In this document: positions 53,371-62,713 of the stretch, piece after piece | Numbering within the stretch: position 1 is the stretch's first letter | Layout of the letters: the number at the start of each line of letters is the position of its first letter | NCBI RefSeq assembly: GCF_001458595.1 | Contig: NZ_LN890328.1 | Coordinates: forward strand, 2,915,288-2,979,287 | Direction: 5' to 3' | Source of the DNA: Clostridium neonatale | Lineage (GTDB): Bacteria; Bacillota; Clostridia; Clostridiales; Clostridiaceae | DNA: 64,000 nucleotides | Made by a program: the position numbers and the translations under genes | The notes under the pieces: generated by a model | The model's database searches: none | Seen by the model: the letters and a program-made list of their open reading frames with translations, nothing else | What the model was told of the DNA's origin: nothing

Positions 53371-54487
53371 TTATAAGCACCTCATCTAAATCATAAACCG
53401 TATTTATTTTTCCTGAAAGAACACTTATGAAAGTAGGATTGCTTGAATATTGCTTAATTACAGTTGGTCTTGAATCATCAATTTCAGAAGCCTTTAATAT
53501 AGGTTTCATAGAAAATAATGACCCTGCATACTCAAATTTCAACTCATCTTTCAAATATTTCTTAGCCATATTAGACATATAAGCCCAAGCACTTTGCGGT
53601 TTGGCTGGACAATCATTACAGTTTCCTAACTGTTTTGGCGAACAAAAACCATTACTTTTCTTTTGGCAATCAAAAGTTGGTAAATTTTCATAACTTGTCA
53701 TATGCGGAGTAAATGTAACTGATGTTAATGAATGATATCCTGTCTTACCAAAAGGCATAATCGAAAAAAAAGGTCCATCCATCACAGTAATTCCAACATC
53801 TTTTAACTTATCTGAAACCTTGCACAAAATAATCTCACATAATTCATATTTTATTTTAAATGGCTCATATCCCAATTTATTTAATATCTGATTACATGAT
53901 GCATATGTAGAATTTAATAAATATTGTGTGGAATAATTTCCCCCATCTTTTAACAATAACTTAAAGCACCCTTCAGTCTTTTTAATTTCTTCTATCCTAG
54001 CTTCATATTTAATATCAAAGTTTTTATAATTAGCCAATTCTTTTAAAAAATATTCTTTTAAAATATTAGCATCATAAGTATATTCTGTTGTAAAAAAAGT
54101 TCCATCACACATTCCATCTTTAAAATATTTAGAAGGATTAATATCCTCACATCTAATATTAGCCGCTTTACAAAACTTTTTAAACTGCTCAGCATTAGTC
54201 CAAGAGAAATTAGAAGATGTTGCATATATTTTGTCAAACTCAGTTAACACACAAAAAGAATAATCCCTCATAAATCTTTCAAAATAATGCGCAGATTTTA
54301 TAGCTGTTGAATATGAACGCGGATAATGGTATCCCATATGAACACGAGCTTGGTTTATATATGTGGCTCTTTTAAATGGCGCATCATCATATTCTAGCAC
54401 TAAAACTTTTTCCCCACGTTTAGCACAGAACAAAGCTGAATACAACCCATAAAGACCAGCACCTATTATTATTTTATCATATGTCAT
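53357..54487 (-). CDS. FAD-dependent oxidoreductase (DAO-like) with a cysteine cluster
   Basis: The protein is 376 residues. The dinucleotide-binding motif IIGAGLYGLYSA lies at residues 6-17, and the fold is DAO-like. Near residues 285-310 a cluster Cys-x7-Cys-x7-Cys-x2-Cys could hold a metal or Fe-S centre. AAGGAG precedes the ATG. It lies among glycosyltransferase and sugar-modifying genes, so its substrate may be a nucleotide sugar or lipid-linked sugar. Exact activity unknown. Confidence 0.75.
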   Translation of the reverse strand: MTYDKIIIGAGLYGLYSALFCAKRGEKVLVLEYDDAPFKRATYINQARVHMGYHYPRSYSTAIKSAHYFERFMRDYSFCVLTEFDKIYATSSNFSWTNAEQFKKFCKAANIRCEDINPSKYFKDGMCDGTFFTTEYTYDANILKEYFLKELANYKNFDIKYEARIEEIKKTEGCFKLLLKDGGNYSTQYLLNSTYASCNQILNKLGYEPFKIKYELCEIILCKVSDKLKDVGITVMDGPFFSIMPFGKTGYHSLTSVTFTPHMTSYENLPTFDCQKKSNGFCSPKQLGNCNDCPAKPQSAWAYMSNMAKKYLKDELKFEYAGSLFSMKPILKASEIDDSRPTVIKQYSSNPTFISVLSGKINTVYDLDEVLINGDK

Positions 54488-54516
54488 TTCAAAGTATATC
54501 TCCTTTCTTTAATTAA

Positions 54517-55311
54517 TTATTTGCTATTATAATCTCCTTTTAAATTTTTAAATAATATTTTTAGTAATTCACTATTACCTTTAAAAAAACTTATTTTAGT
54601 TGGTATCTTTCCTTTTTCAGGATATTCTCTCGTAACAGGCACTTCACATGCCTTAAGTCCAATTTGTGTACACCTAGTTGATAAGTATGCAAGCAACTCA
54701 TATGTCATAAATATATTTCTAAATGGCTTCACTCTATCATTTAATAAATACTTTTTAGAATGAGCTCTAAAAGCATTTGTCGTATCTGTAAATCTATGTT
54801 TAGCCGTTAAAGATATTATTGGTGCATGTATTAATCTTACTGATATATGACGAATTAATGGCGTATTTATTGCTTTTCCACCTTTAATAAACCTTGAACC
54901 TTGTACAAAATCATATCCTTCCTCAAGTTTCTCTATAAATCTAGGTATATCTTCAATACTATCTTTATTGTTCCCATCTATCGTAATTACGCCTTCATAT
55001 CCACGTTCTAAAGCCCACCAAAATCCCATTCTTAATTGAGCTCCCTGCTTGCCAATATCTTTTTTAACCAATAAAGTATTTACACCTAAACTTTTTAAAT
55101 TTTCCGAATTTGTACACCCATCAGTAGATCCACCATCACAAATAATTATATCAACCAATTTTGGTATGTTGTATTCATTTGCTCTTTCAAGTTCTTTCTT
55201 AATTCTGTCACCCTCATTAATTATAGGTATGCATAGACAATATTTAGACTGCCTAGACTGATATTCCTTACTTTCAAACTTTGGAACTCCACTTATTCCC
55301 TCATAAATCAT
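54517..55311 (-). CDS. GT2-family glycosyltransferase (DPM1-like)
   Basis: The protein is 264 residues. The nucleotide-binding start is CLCIPIINEGDRI, then IICDGGSTDG and ITIDGNNKDS as the DxD-type metal site. No membrane span is evident. It overlaps the isomerase gene by 4 bases (ATGA-type) and is translated from AGAGGTG. It belongs to the polysaccharide operon. Donor and acceptor are unknown. Confidence 0.85.
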   Translation of the reverse strand: MIYEGISGVPKFESKEYQSRQSKYCLCIPIINEGDRIKKELERANEYNIPKLVDIIICDGGSTDGCTNSENLKSLGVNTLLVKKDIGKQGAQLRMGFWWALERGYEGVITIDGNNKDSIEDIPRFIEKLEEGYDFVQGSRFIKGGKAINTPLIRHISVRLIHAPIISLTAKHRFTDTTNAFRAHSKKYLLNDRVKPFRNIFMTYELLAYLSTRCTQIGLKACEVPVTREYPEKGKIPTKISFFKGNSELLKILFKNLKGDYNSK

Positions 55312-56096
55312 TTAAACACCTCTTTTATATATTCAATAGAATCTTTTACTTGTTGTATATCATCACATTTTCCCATTTCTATTGAAATAAAGTTATTGTA
55401 TTTTTTTTGTTTTAATATATTAGCAAGTATAACATGTATATTCCTCTTTTTTATTAATACTAAATTAGGTTCGCTAATATGAATATGATTTACCAGTTCT
55501 ATATTATCCTCAAGAGTTTTAATATCTTCATTATTATAAATTATAGTTCCTAAATCAACATTTACTCTAAAACCGCAACTATTAACTTGTTTTGCCAACG
55601 AAAATGCTTCTGATGTATAATTTATAAAATTAGTATTATATATTGTTGGATTTGGCTCTATTGATAGAATTGTATTTTTCTTCTTAGCATACTCTCCTAA
55701 TTCATAGAAAAAATAGCTTGCAACTTCTTTATCTTCTTTTTTTCTAATAACTCTATTTTTAGGACATCCCATTACAATATTATTACATTCTATTATATTA
55801 GCAAAATCAATTGCTTTTTTAGTATAACTTAATAATTCATTTCTTTCTTGTTCGGTTCCAAATATACGCTCAGTTTTTCCATACCAAATTGATTGCATTG
55901 ATGATATTTGTAAATTGTATTTATTTTTTATATTAATCGCAAAATTTTTTATATCATTTAATTTATCATAAGGATTTTCTTTAATTAGTCTTGTTGGAGC
56001 AATCTCAATTCCAGCAAAATTACATTTTTGTAAGTAAGCATACATTTCTAAATCATATTTATCTTCCCAAGCTATATTAGATATTGATAATTTCAT
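55308..56096 (-). CDS. sugar phosphate isomerase/epimerase-like TIM-barrel protein
   Basis: The protein is 262 residues of the AP-endonuclease-2/xylose-isomerase-like fold. Glu and His/Asp metal ligands are visible: SIEPNP, VNVDLGT, NHIHISEP, SIEMG. AAGGAG lies before the ATG. It sits between an epimerase/reductase gene and a GT2 gene, so it may remodel the sugar before transfer. The real substrate is not known. Confidence 0.8.
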   Translation of the reverse strand: MKLSISNIAWEDKYDLEMYAYLQKCNFAGIEIAPTRLIKENPYDKLNDIKNFAINIKNKYNLQISSMQSIWYGKTERIFGTEQERNELLSYTKKAIDFANIIECNNIVMGCPKNRVIRKKEDKEVASYFFYELGEYAKKKNTILSIEPNPTIYNTNFINYTSEAFSLAKQVNSCGFRVNVDLGTIIYNNEDIKTLEDNIELVNHIHISEPNLVLIKKRNIHVILANILKQKKYNNFISIEMGKCDDIQQVKDSIEYIKEVFK

Positions 56097-56128
56097 TATT
56101 TTTATCTCCTTGATAATCCATAAAATAA

Positions 56129-57049
56129 CTATTTTCTTAAAACAAATTGTTTAATATCATTTAAAATAAAATCTTTGTCAAAAATATACCCCATATTTCC
56201 TTTAAACATATAATCATATTTTGTTCTATAATCATAGTTAAATGGCTCCTTACTCAACTCATTATTGAATGGTTCTTCTTTTATATAACTATATAATTCG
56301 GAAATTAAAATCGGTTCAGTTGCTAAATTTAGCTTCTTTATTCCATTCCCTAAAGCCAAATTAATATGCTCCCATAAATATGATAAATTATAGAATTGAA
56401 AAACACTTCTGCTGTCAGTAAAATTTAATGCTGAAAAACCAATTTGATTAAAATATTCTTTTAAATTTTTCCTTTGAGCTTCATTTAAAAACATACATTT
56501 ATAAAAGCCATTATCTTGCTTTATATAATAATTTTTAATAAAATTATCTTTTTCTAAAATCTCCCTATACTTTTTTTCTGTTAATAAGCTTGGAATAACA
56601 TTTATTAAATCATATATAAAATTCTTTTTAATATTTTCACCATACAATCCTGGTAAACGTACTATTAAATGATTTTCAAAATTTTCTTCAACTAATCTTT
56701 CAAGCTTATATCTGTTTAAACCATATGGCAGCAAACCAGTGATATCGATTTGAGTATCTTCATCAACATTAATTGGATTCTTATATACATCAATTGTTGA
56801 TATAAGAACTATTTTTTGTGGATTAATCTTTTTTATATTTTCAAATGCATTTTCTATTATTTTAAAATCTCTCTCAGGATTATTATTTGCTAAAAACTTT
56901 TCAGCTGGAACGCCTGAATAAACTAATAGATCCGGATTTGTTCCAAACGCTTCTTCAATATTTTTTGAATTATATAAATTATTAAACTTAAAACTTTTAG
57001 TCAAATTTGTTCCTACAAAACCAGTATATCCCACTAAGGCTACTAACAT
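56129..57049 (-). CDS. extended-SDR NAD-dependent sugar epimerase/reductase
   Basis: The protein is 306 residues. The NAD-binding motif GYTGFVG is at 7-13, with ISTIDVY and YGLNRYKLE (YxxxK) as the catalytic part. RLPGLYGENI follows. It resembles nucleotide-sugar epimerases/dehydratases or dTDP-4-keto-sugar reductases. AAGGAG precedes the ATG. It belongs to the operon for surface polysaccharide. Confidence 0.82.
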   Translation of the reverse strand: MLVALVGYTGFVGTNLTKSFKFNNLYNSKNIEEAFGTNPDLLVYSGVPAEKFLANNNPERDFKIIENAFENIKKINPQKIVLISTIDVYKNPINVDEDTQIDITGLLPYGLNRYKLERLVEENFENHLIVRLPGLYGENIKKNFIYDLINVIPSLLTEKKYREILEKDNFIKNYYIKQDNGFYKCMFLNEAQRKNLKEYFNQIGFSALNFTDSRSVFQFYNLSYLWEHINLALGNGIKKLNLATEPILISELYSYIKEEPFNNELSKEPFNYDYRTKYDYMFKGNMGYIFDKDFILNDIKQFVLRK

Positions 57050-57157
57050 TTTTTTATCTACTCCTTTTAATATATATTATTATTTCTACTTTATAGATTT
57101 CAAATTTTATTTATTTGCTGCAAAATTATAAAATTTCTTTAAGCATCTATTTTAGTC

Positions 57158-58156
57158 TTATATTTTGCTATCTTTTATTCTTTTTATTATAATCTTTACT
57201 ATAAAATTTGTAATATATGAATAAACAATAAGAACAAAAATAAACATTATTTTATATATATATCTATCCAATTTAATATTAGCAAATGTAAATATATGGA
57301 TTATAAATAAATGATTTAAATATATAGGATAAGATAATCGTCCAAATGAATCTACAATTTTATATATTAATCCCTTTCTGAATATTCGCTCTAATATATT
57401 AATTCTATTTAAAATAATGACATTCCCAATGATAAAAATTAATCCTAACCATTGATCTAGTACACTAAATGCACTTAATAAGAATCCAATCAAACAAATT
57501 GCTCCAATAAAGTTAGTCAAAAAAGAATTTTTAAATACTAAATTTACTTGAGAAGTAGTTGCTAATTCGTATGTTATTATACCTATGCTAATATTAGCTA
57601 ATCCCCTTAATAACGGTAAATAAGCAAAAGAAATTAATGCAAAATAATTGTCAGTATTATGTAAGTATGTATAAACACCTATAATAACTAGTGGACAAAC
57701 TATATTAATAGTTATTTCTTTATTAACTTTTAACATCTGCCATAATAATAATGAACTAAAAATAAGTGCTGTAATATACCATGTTGGAAAATTCACTCCA
57801 TCCAAAAATATTCCTGTATTTTGTAACATAAAAATTTCTGGAATAAATTTTTTTAGCAATTCTAATAAGACATAAAAATCGCTCTTATTAAATATAACTA
57901 ACAATAAAAACAAGCTAAATGCACTAAAAATATAATGTGGATATAAACTACATAAGCGTCCATAGACATATTGAGCAGCATTAATCTCTTTAGTATTTGA
58001 GAACTTTCTCATCAAATAGTATCCAGAAACTACGAAATAAAAATTCACAATTGCATGCCCATTTATTAATAATGATCCTCCACCATGCCCTAAAGCAATA
58101 GCTAATGCGCAAAAAAATTTCAAAAAATCTATACTTAATGATTTTTGTAATAGCAT
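57158..58156 (-). CDS. acyltransferase-3-family membrane protein
   Basis: The protein is 332 residues with about ten membrane spans. LKFFCALAIALGHGG carries the conserved active-site His in the first span, and YLNHLFIIHIF is a second family block. Such enzymes acetylate exported sugars. It probably O-acetylates the polysaccharide of this operon. The spacing to the neighbouring genes is about 110 bases on each side. Confidence 0.88.
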   Translation of the reverse strand: MLLQKSLSIDFLKFFCALAIALGHGGGSLLINGHAIVNFYFVVSGYYLMRKFSNTKEINAAQYVYGRLCSLYPHYIFSAFSLFLLLVIFNKSDFYVLLELLKKFIPEIFMLQNTGIFLDGVNFPTWYITALIFSSLLLWQMLKVNKEITINIVCPLVIIGVYTYLHNTDNYFALISFAYLPLLRGLANISIGIITYELATTSQVNLVFKNSFLTNFIGAICLIGFLLSAFSVLDQWLGLIFIIGNVIILNRINILERIFRKGLIYKIVDSFGRLSYPIYLNHLFIIHIFTFANIKLDRYIYKIMFIFVLIVYSYITNFIVKIIIKRIKDSKI

Positions 58157-58267
58157 CTTATTACCCCTTATAAAATAATTTAATTATTTATTACATATAT
58201 TAAAATTATATGCATTTACATTATTAAAAATAAAATCATCTTTTTGCTACACCAATATAAAGTTATA

Positions 58268-59662
58268 TTAAATCCAATATCTTGTTATAAGTGTTATAAC
58301 CATTATAACTGACATTATGATAATTGAATAAATAGAAATTATTTCATTTATATTAGCTAATTTATTATTTTTAACTTTTATAGCATTAGTTGAAAAAAGC
58401 ACTGCTGCAAACATACTCAACGGAATGAAATACCTTCCTTGTATACCTGAAACAAAATTTCCATACATATCTTCAACTAAAGGTGTCCAATTTATATACA
58501 TTGATCTAAATGTAAAATATATAAATACTATTATTGAAATAATAGTAAATACTTTAAATTTTCGTATTATAAGCTTACATTCAATTCCATCCATAATTAT
58601 TGTATAAATTAATATTAAAGCAAAAATCAAAAGTAATACTAATGGAAAATTAGTATCTAATTGTCCTAAAACACCTATAAAACTAGTAAAATAGAAAAGT
58701 TTATATTTTATAAATGAATTTCTAATCAAAGGTATCATTAGGCCTAAATTACTCTCTAAGTATTGCTTTTGTAATTCAATTTTATTGTCATTAACAATAA
58801 AACCATTTCCAATGATGCTATTAACTCTTCCAATTATTATTCCAATTATAGCTATTATTGTAGCTAAACAAATTATTTTGCAATACTTTTTACTATTATC
58901 AAACATTTTAATTGGTATTGAAAATAACACCAAAACAAATGGCAAATACGCCGATTTTTTCAAACAAGATAACATAAAGATTAAGAAAAATATTCTTACT
59001 ATATCACTAATATATATTTCTTTTTGATTTCTAATCTTTAAAATCTGAGCAACTAATAAAAATGTAGATGGTATTAGTAAACAATCATAGGATATTGATG
59101 CCCCTAAATATATACTCATTGGCATAAGAGCCAACATAAACATAGTATTTTTATAATATGGAGTTATTTTTATTGCATAAAAAATAGAAATAATATAGAA
59201 TACAAAATTAAATGTTCTCGCAAATATCAATAAATTAAATGGTAATTCATACGAAGATGGTAATAATAATTTCCCAACGAAAATTCCCAATGACGAAAAA
59301 ATATATGCTATTGGCGTAATATCTTGATTAAAATAACTATAAAAAATTTCTTTTTGTTCTACGCTATTAGGTAAATAGCTATTATAATAATATTCTTTAA
59401 ATTTATACTTCTCACTATCTAATCCTACATACTTATCAAAATTATCATTTGCAAATTTAACAATATTTTCGGGAAAATATTTACCAATATTCCCATTTTC
59501 ATTTTTTAATATTATTTGTCCATCCGCTATAGAATATGCGTTTAAAAAATGTGCTTGCTCATCTGGAATTGTCATAGGAGGACCAAATATTATTAATATT
59601 AATCCTAAAATAAGTGCAATATTTAAAAACCAGTAATGTAATTTATTATTGATTATACTCAT
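58268..59662 (-). CDS. DUF2142-family membrane protein (GT-C-type)
   Basis: The protein is 464 residues with about eleven membrane helices. The start GPPMTIPDEQAHFLNAY is the DUF2142 signature, with Asp-Glu in the first outside loop, as in GT-C glycosyltransferases. It could transfer the sugar from the lipid carrier made by the GtrB-like enzyme onto the polysaccharide outside the membrane. AAGGG lies before the ATG. Confidence 0.82.
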   Translation of the reverse strand: MSIINNKLHYWFLNIALILGLILIIFGPPMTIPDEQAHFLNAYSIADGQIILKNENGNIGKYFPENIVKFANDNFDKYVGLDSEKYKFKEYYYNSYLPNSVEQKEIFYSYFNQDITPIAYIFSSLGIFVGKLLLPSSYELPFNLLIFARTFNFVFYIISIFYAIKITPYYKNTMFMLALMPMSIYLGASISYDCLLIPSTFLLVAQILKIRNQKEIYISDIVRIFFLIFMLSCLKKSAYLPFVLVLFSIPIKMFDNSKKYCKIICLATIIAIIGIIIGRVNSIIGNGFIVNDNKIELQKQYLESNLGLMIPLIRNSFIKYKLFYFTSFIGVLGQLDTNFPLVLLLIFALILIYTIIMDGIECKLIIRKFKVFTIISIIVFIYFTFRSMYINWTPLVEDMYGNFVSGIQGRYFIPLSMFAAVLFSTNAIKVKNNKLANINEIISIYSIIIMSVIMVITLITRYWI

Positions 59663-59694
59663 TATTACTTACTTTCCCTTCTAACATTTACTAT

Positions 59695-61947
59695 TTAAAT
59701 ATATAAGTTTATAACACTTTTTTTTATATTATCCCACTCTCTACATAAAGATGTTTTTAGTCCATTCTTTATTAATTGTTCTCTTAACTCATTGTCTGTA
59801 CATACTTCATTAATAAGTTTAACTGCCATATCAATATTTCCTTGATCATACATTAAACAATTTTCTCTATCAGTAAGATATTCAATATTTCCTTCATTTG
59901 GAGCCACTACACATATACCTCCAGTGGCCATCATCTCCAATGGAGGATAAGAAAAACTCTCTAAAATACTAGATTTTATTAAAACATCACACTTTTGGTA
60001 AACTTCTGGCACTTTATCATATGGAACTCTATGAAGAAATTTATCAACATAATAAAATTCCTTTGGTTTTCCTTGGTATGACATATACCATATTTCAAAT
60101 TTATTCTTATCCAATTTATCCACAATTTTAAAACTTTCATCTACATTTTTATAATAATCATCACTATTTCCTTCTACCAATATCCTAATCTTATCTTTAT
60201 TGAAATCTCTTTTTACAAAATTGAATCTTGTTATGTTCAAACCATTAGGTGCAAACTTACATTCTTTTTCATATTTTTCTTTCAACCATTTTTCGCACCA
60301 TTTTGAAATAGTAATGAATTTTATGTCATGATCATCACAATATGTTGCGTTAGCTTTCAATTTGAAATATTGTCCATCTTTATAAAAATCTGTTTCAAAA
60401 TTTTGTACAAGATAATACTTTTCTTTTATATGAGGATATAGTAATAGAAAATCTGTTGTTGCCCATAAAGTCGCTATACACTTATCAAAGCTTCCATGTA
60501 TTTCTACTTCATGTTTAGAAAAACATAAAATTTCTTTTCCTTCAAATTCTAAATTTTTGTTTTCAAATCCTTCATTTAATATTAATACATCATATCCTGC
60601 TTCTTTTAAAATCAAACAATGTTTTAATACAACTAATACTCCACCGCTAGTTTGCACAGATGGCAATACAAACGCCACATTTGGAATCATTTTACTCCTA
60701 ATATACTTTGCAAATGCATATGCTGTATATGTTGTTATACAATTATTATGTACATATTTATAAGCATTTTCTGCAATTTCTTTTCTATAAGTATTATTTA
60801 ATATTAATTTTTCTAATGTATCATACCATTCATCATTACTTGAACATAAAAATCCTGTCTCATTATTTGAAATCATTTTTTTCATAGCTCCTACATTACT
60901 AGCAACTGTAACAACTTTAACTAGACTTGCTTCAACCCATTTATTTTCTGATTTTGCCTCATTAAATATCGTATCTACTAATGGTGCTATATTAATATCC
61001 ACTTTAGAAATCAATTCAGGTAATTTTTTCCAGTCAACAAATGGATTGGCAATTATTCTATGCTTAAATGATTCCAATTCCTTAGGAATATCTAATTCTC
61101 CAACAATATGAAACTCTACATTCGAATATTTAGTCATTATTTTTGTAATGACAGGTAATATCATATTTATATCATCATTATGAGTTATGCTTCCACTAAA
61201 ATATCCTATTTTTATAATATCGGTATTTTTTAACATCTTTTTTGCTTGTAATATTTTTTTCTTTTCCTTTTTAGTTTCTGCAAATTTTATATCTTTATAA
61301 GGAAGGATATCTCTGTCATATAAAGCTTTATTTGATAATTCAACCATTCGATTACTTGCAACATTTCTATTTATATATACTTCTGGTACATAGTTCTTAA
61401 GTTCTTCTGCAAGTCTCTCAGTTGTCGTAATTGCACTATCACACATACGTAATGTTTCTCTCATCCTGTTAACACCTGTGTCATAATTAGCTTTTTCTTC
61501 TTTACTTAATGTATTTAGATATTCAATCGTATCTGTATATTTCTTATCAATAACTAAATCATCTATATCAAAAATTACGGTTTTATTATGCTCTTTAGCT
61601 TTTTTTATTAATTTCATTACGTCATCTGTTATTGGACATCTAAAAAATATAAATACTCTGTAGTTTCTTACTAAATCACTAGACAAATCTTCATAAAATA
61701 TTTCATCTGATAAAATCCCCGCTGCCATTAATTGCTCTCTTTGATGAGACACTCTATATCTTGATGGATGTGGTAAAAAACACCCATTTATAAACAAAAC
61801 ATCCAAATAATGCTTGTTGGTAGCTGTTCCTTTTTCTACATTTCTACATTTTTCTATATAATTTATACTTTTTTTAATTAATGTTCCTACCCCATCTTCT
61901 TTTAATGTTCTAATGCTTTTTTCAGTTAATAATCTTACTCTTCCCAT
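59695..61947 (-). CDS. two-domain glycosyltransferase (tandem GT4-type)
   Basis: The protein is 750 residues. The N-terminal half (about 45-420) is a GT-B fold with the sugar-nucleotide site ending in WVEASLVKVVTVAS. The C-terminal half (about 430-750) is a second GT-B domain of the rhamnosyltransferase/WsaF kind (VQTSGGVLVVLKHC, ESFSYPPLEMMATGG). Two active sites in one chain could add two sugars in turn. GTG/GAG-rich sequence precedes the ATG. It follows the ABC exporter genes. Confidence 0.85.
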   Translation of the reverse strand: MGRVRLLTEKSIRTLKEDGVGTLIKKSINYIEKCRNVEKGTATNKHYLDVLFINGCFLPHPSRYRVSHQREQLMAAGILSDEIFYEDLSSDLVRNYRVFIFFRCPITDDVMKLIKKAKEHNKTVIFDIDDLVIDKKYTDTIEYLNTLSKEEKANYDTGVNRMRETLRMCDSAITTTERLAEELKNYVPEVYINRNVASNRMVELSNKALYDRDILPYKDIKFAETKKEKKKILQAKKMLKNTDIIKIGYFSGSITHNDDINMILPVITKIMTKYSNVEFHIVGELDIPKELESFKHRIIANPFVDWKKLPELISKVDINIAPLVDTIFNEAKSENKWVEASLVKVVTVASNVGAMKKMISNNETGFLCSSNDEWYDTLEKLILNNTYRKEIAENAYKYVHNNCITTYTAYAFAKYIRSKMIPNVAFVLPSVQTSGGVLVVLKHCLILKEAGYDVLILNEGFENKNLEFEGKEILCFSKHEVEIHGSFDKCIATLWATTDFLLLYPHIKEKYYLVQNFETDFYKDGQYFKLKANATYCDDHDIKFITISKWCEKWLKEKYEKECKFAPNGLNITRFNFVKRDFNKDKIRILVEGNSDDYYKNVDESFKIVDKLDKNKFEIWYMSYQGKPKEFYYVDKFLHRVPYDKVPEVYQKCDVLIKSSILESFSYPPLEMMATGGICVVAPNEGNIEYLTDRENCLMYDQGNIDMAVKLINEVCTDNELREQLIKNGLKTSLCREWDNIKKSVINLYI

Positions 61948-61981
61948 TAAATCTCACTCACTTCCTCATAATTAACGCTAA

Positions 61982-62701
61982 TCAACTACTTAAATATTCA
62001 TCACAAAGTTCTTCTACATCTCCAATTCTTTTTACAGTTCCATGGTCTAACCATACAACTTTACTACATAGTTCCCTAATCTGTTCTAAGCTATGTGAAA
62101 CAAATAATACCGTTGTTCCACCTTCCATAAGTTCTAGCATTCTCGCCTTGCTTTTTTCCTGAAAATTAGCATCTCCAACTGCTAAAATTTCATCAACAAT
62201 TAAAATTTCTGGGTTTACCACTGTTGCAATTGAAAAAGCTAATCTCATAAGCATTCCTGATGAATAATTTCTAATTGGAACATCAATAAACTTTCCTAAC
62301 TCTGAAAACTCTACAATTTCATCATACTTCATTGCCAAAAATTCTTTAGAATATCCCAATATTGCTCCATTCAAAAAAATATTTTCTCTGCCAGTTAAAT
62401 CATAATCAAAACCTGATCCCAATTCTAACATAGGAACTATATTGCCATTCACAACAACTCGTCCTGATGTAGGCTTCAAAATACCTGAAATAACTTTTAA
62501 TATTGTACTTTTACCTGCACCATTTTTCCCTATTATACCTACAACTTCACCTTTTTTTACTTCAAAACTAACATTACTTAAGGCATTAAATTTTTCATAT
62601 TTTAGGTTCCCTTTTAAAAATGTCATAATATATTCTTTTAAACTTTTAATTTTATCATATGTCATTTTATATGTCATGCTAACATTTTCAACTTTAATCA
62701 T
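61982..62701 (-). CDS. polysaccharide ABC exporter ATP-binding protein (Wzt/TagH-like)
   Basis: The protein is 239 residues. Walker A GKNGAGKST, signature YSSGMLMRL, Walker B ILIVDEILAVGD and the H-loop SH are present. It is a short Wzt without the C-terminal carbohydrate-binding domain, so export need not depend on a capped glycan. It works with the permease encoded immediately upstream; the gap is 12 bases. Confidence 0.92.
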   Translation of the reverse strand: MIKVENVSMTYKMTYDKIKSLKEYIMTFLKGNLKYEKFNALSNVSFEVKKGEVVGIIGKNGAGKSTILKVISGILKPTSGRVVVNGNIVPMLELGSGFDYDLTGRENIFLNGAILGYSKEFLAMKYDEIVEFSELGKFIDVPIRNYSSGMLMRLAFSIATVVNPEILIVDEILAVGDANFQEKSKARMLELMEGGTTVLFVSHSLEQIRELCSKVVWLDHGTVKRIGDVEELCDEYLSS

Positions 62702-62713
62702 TTTTCTTACCTC

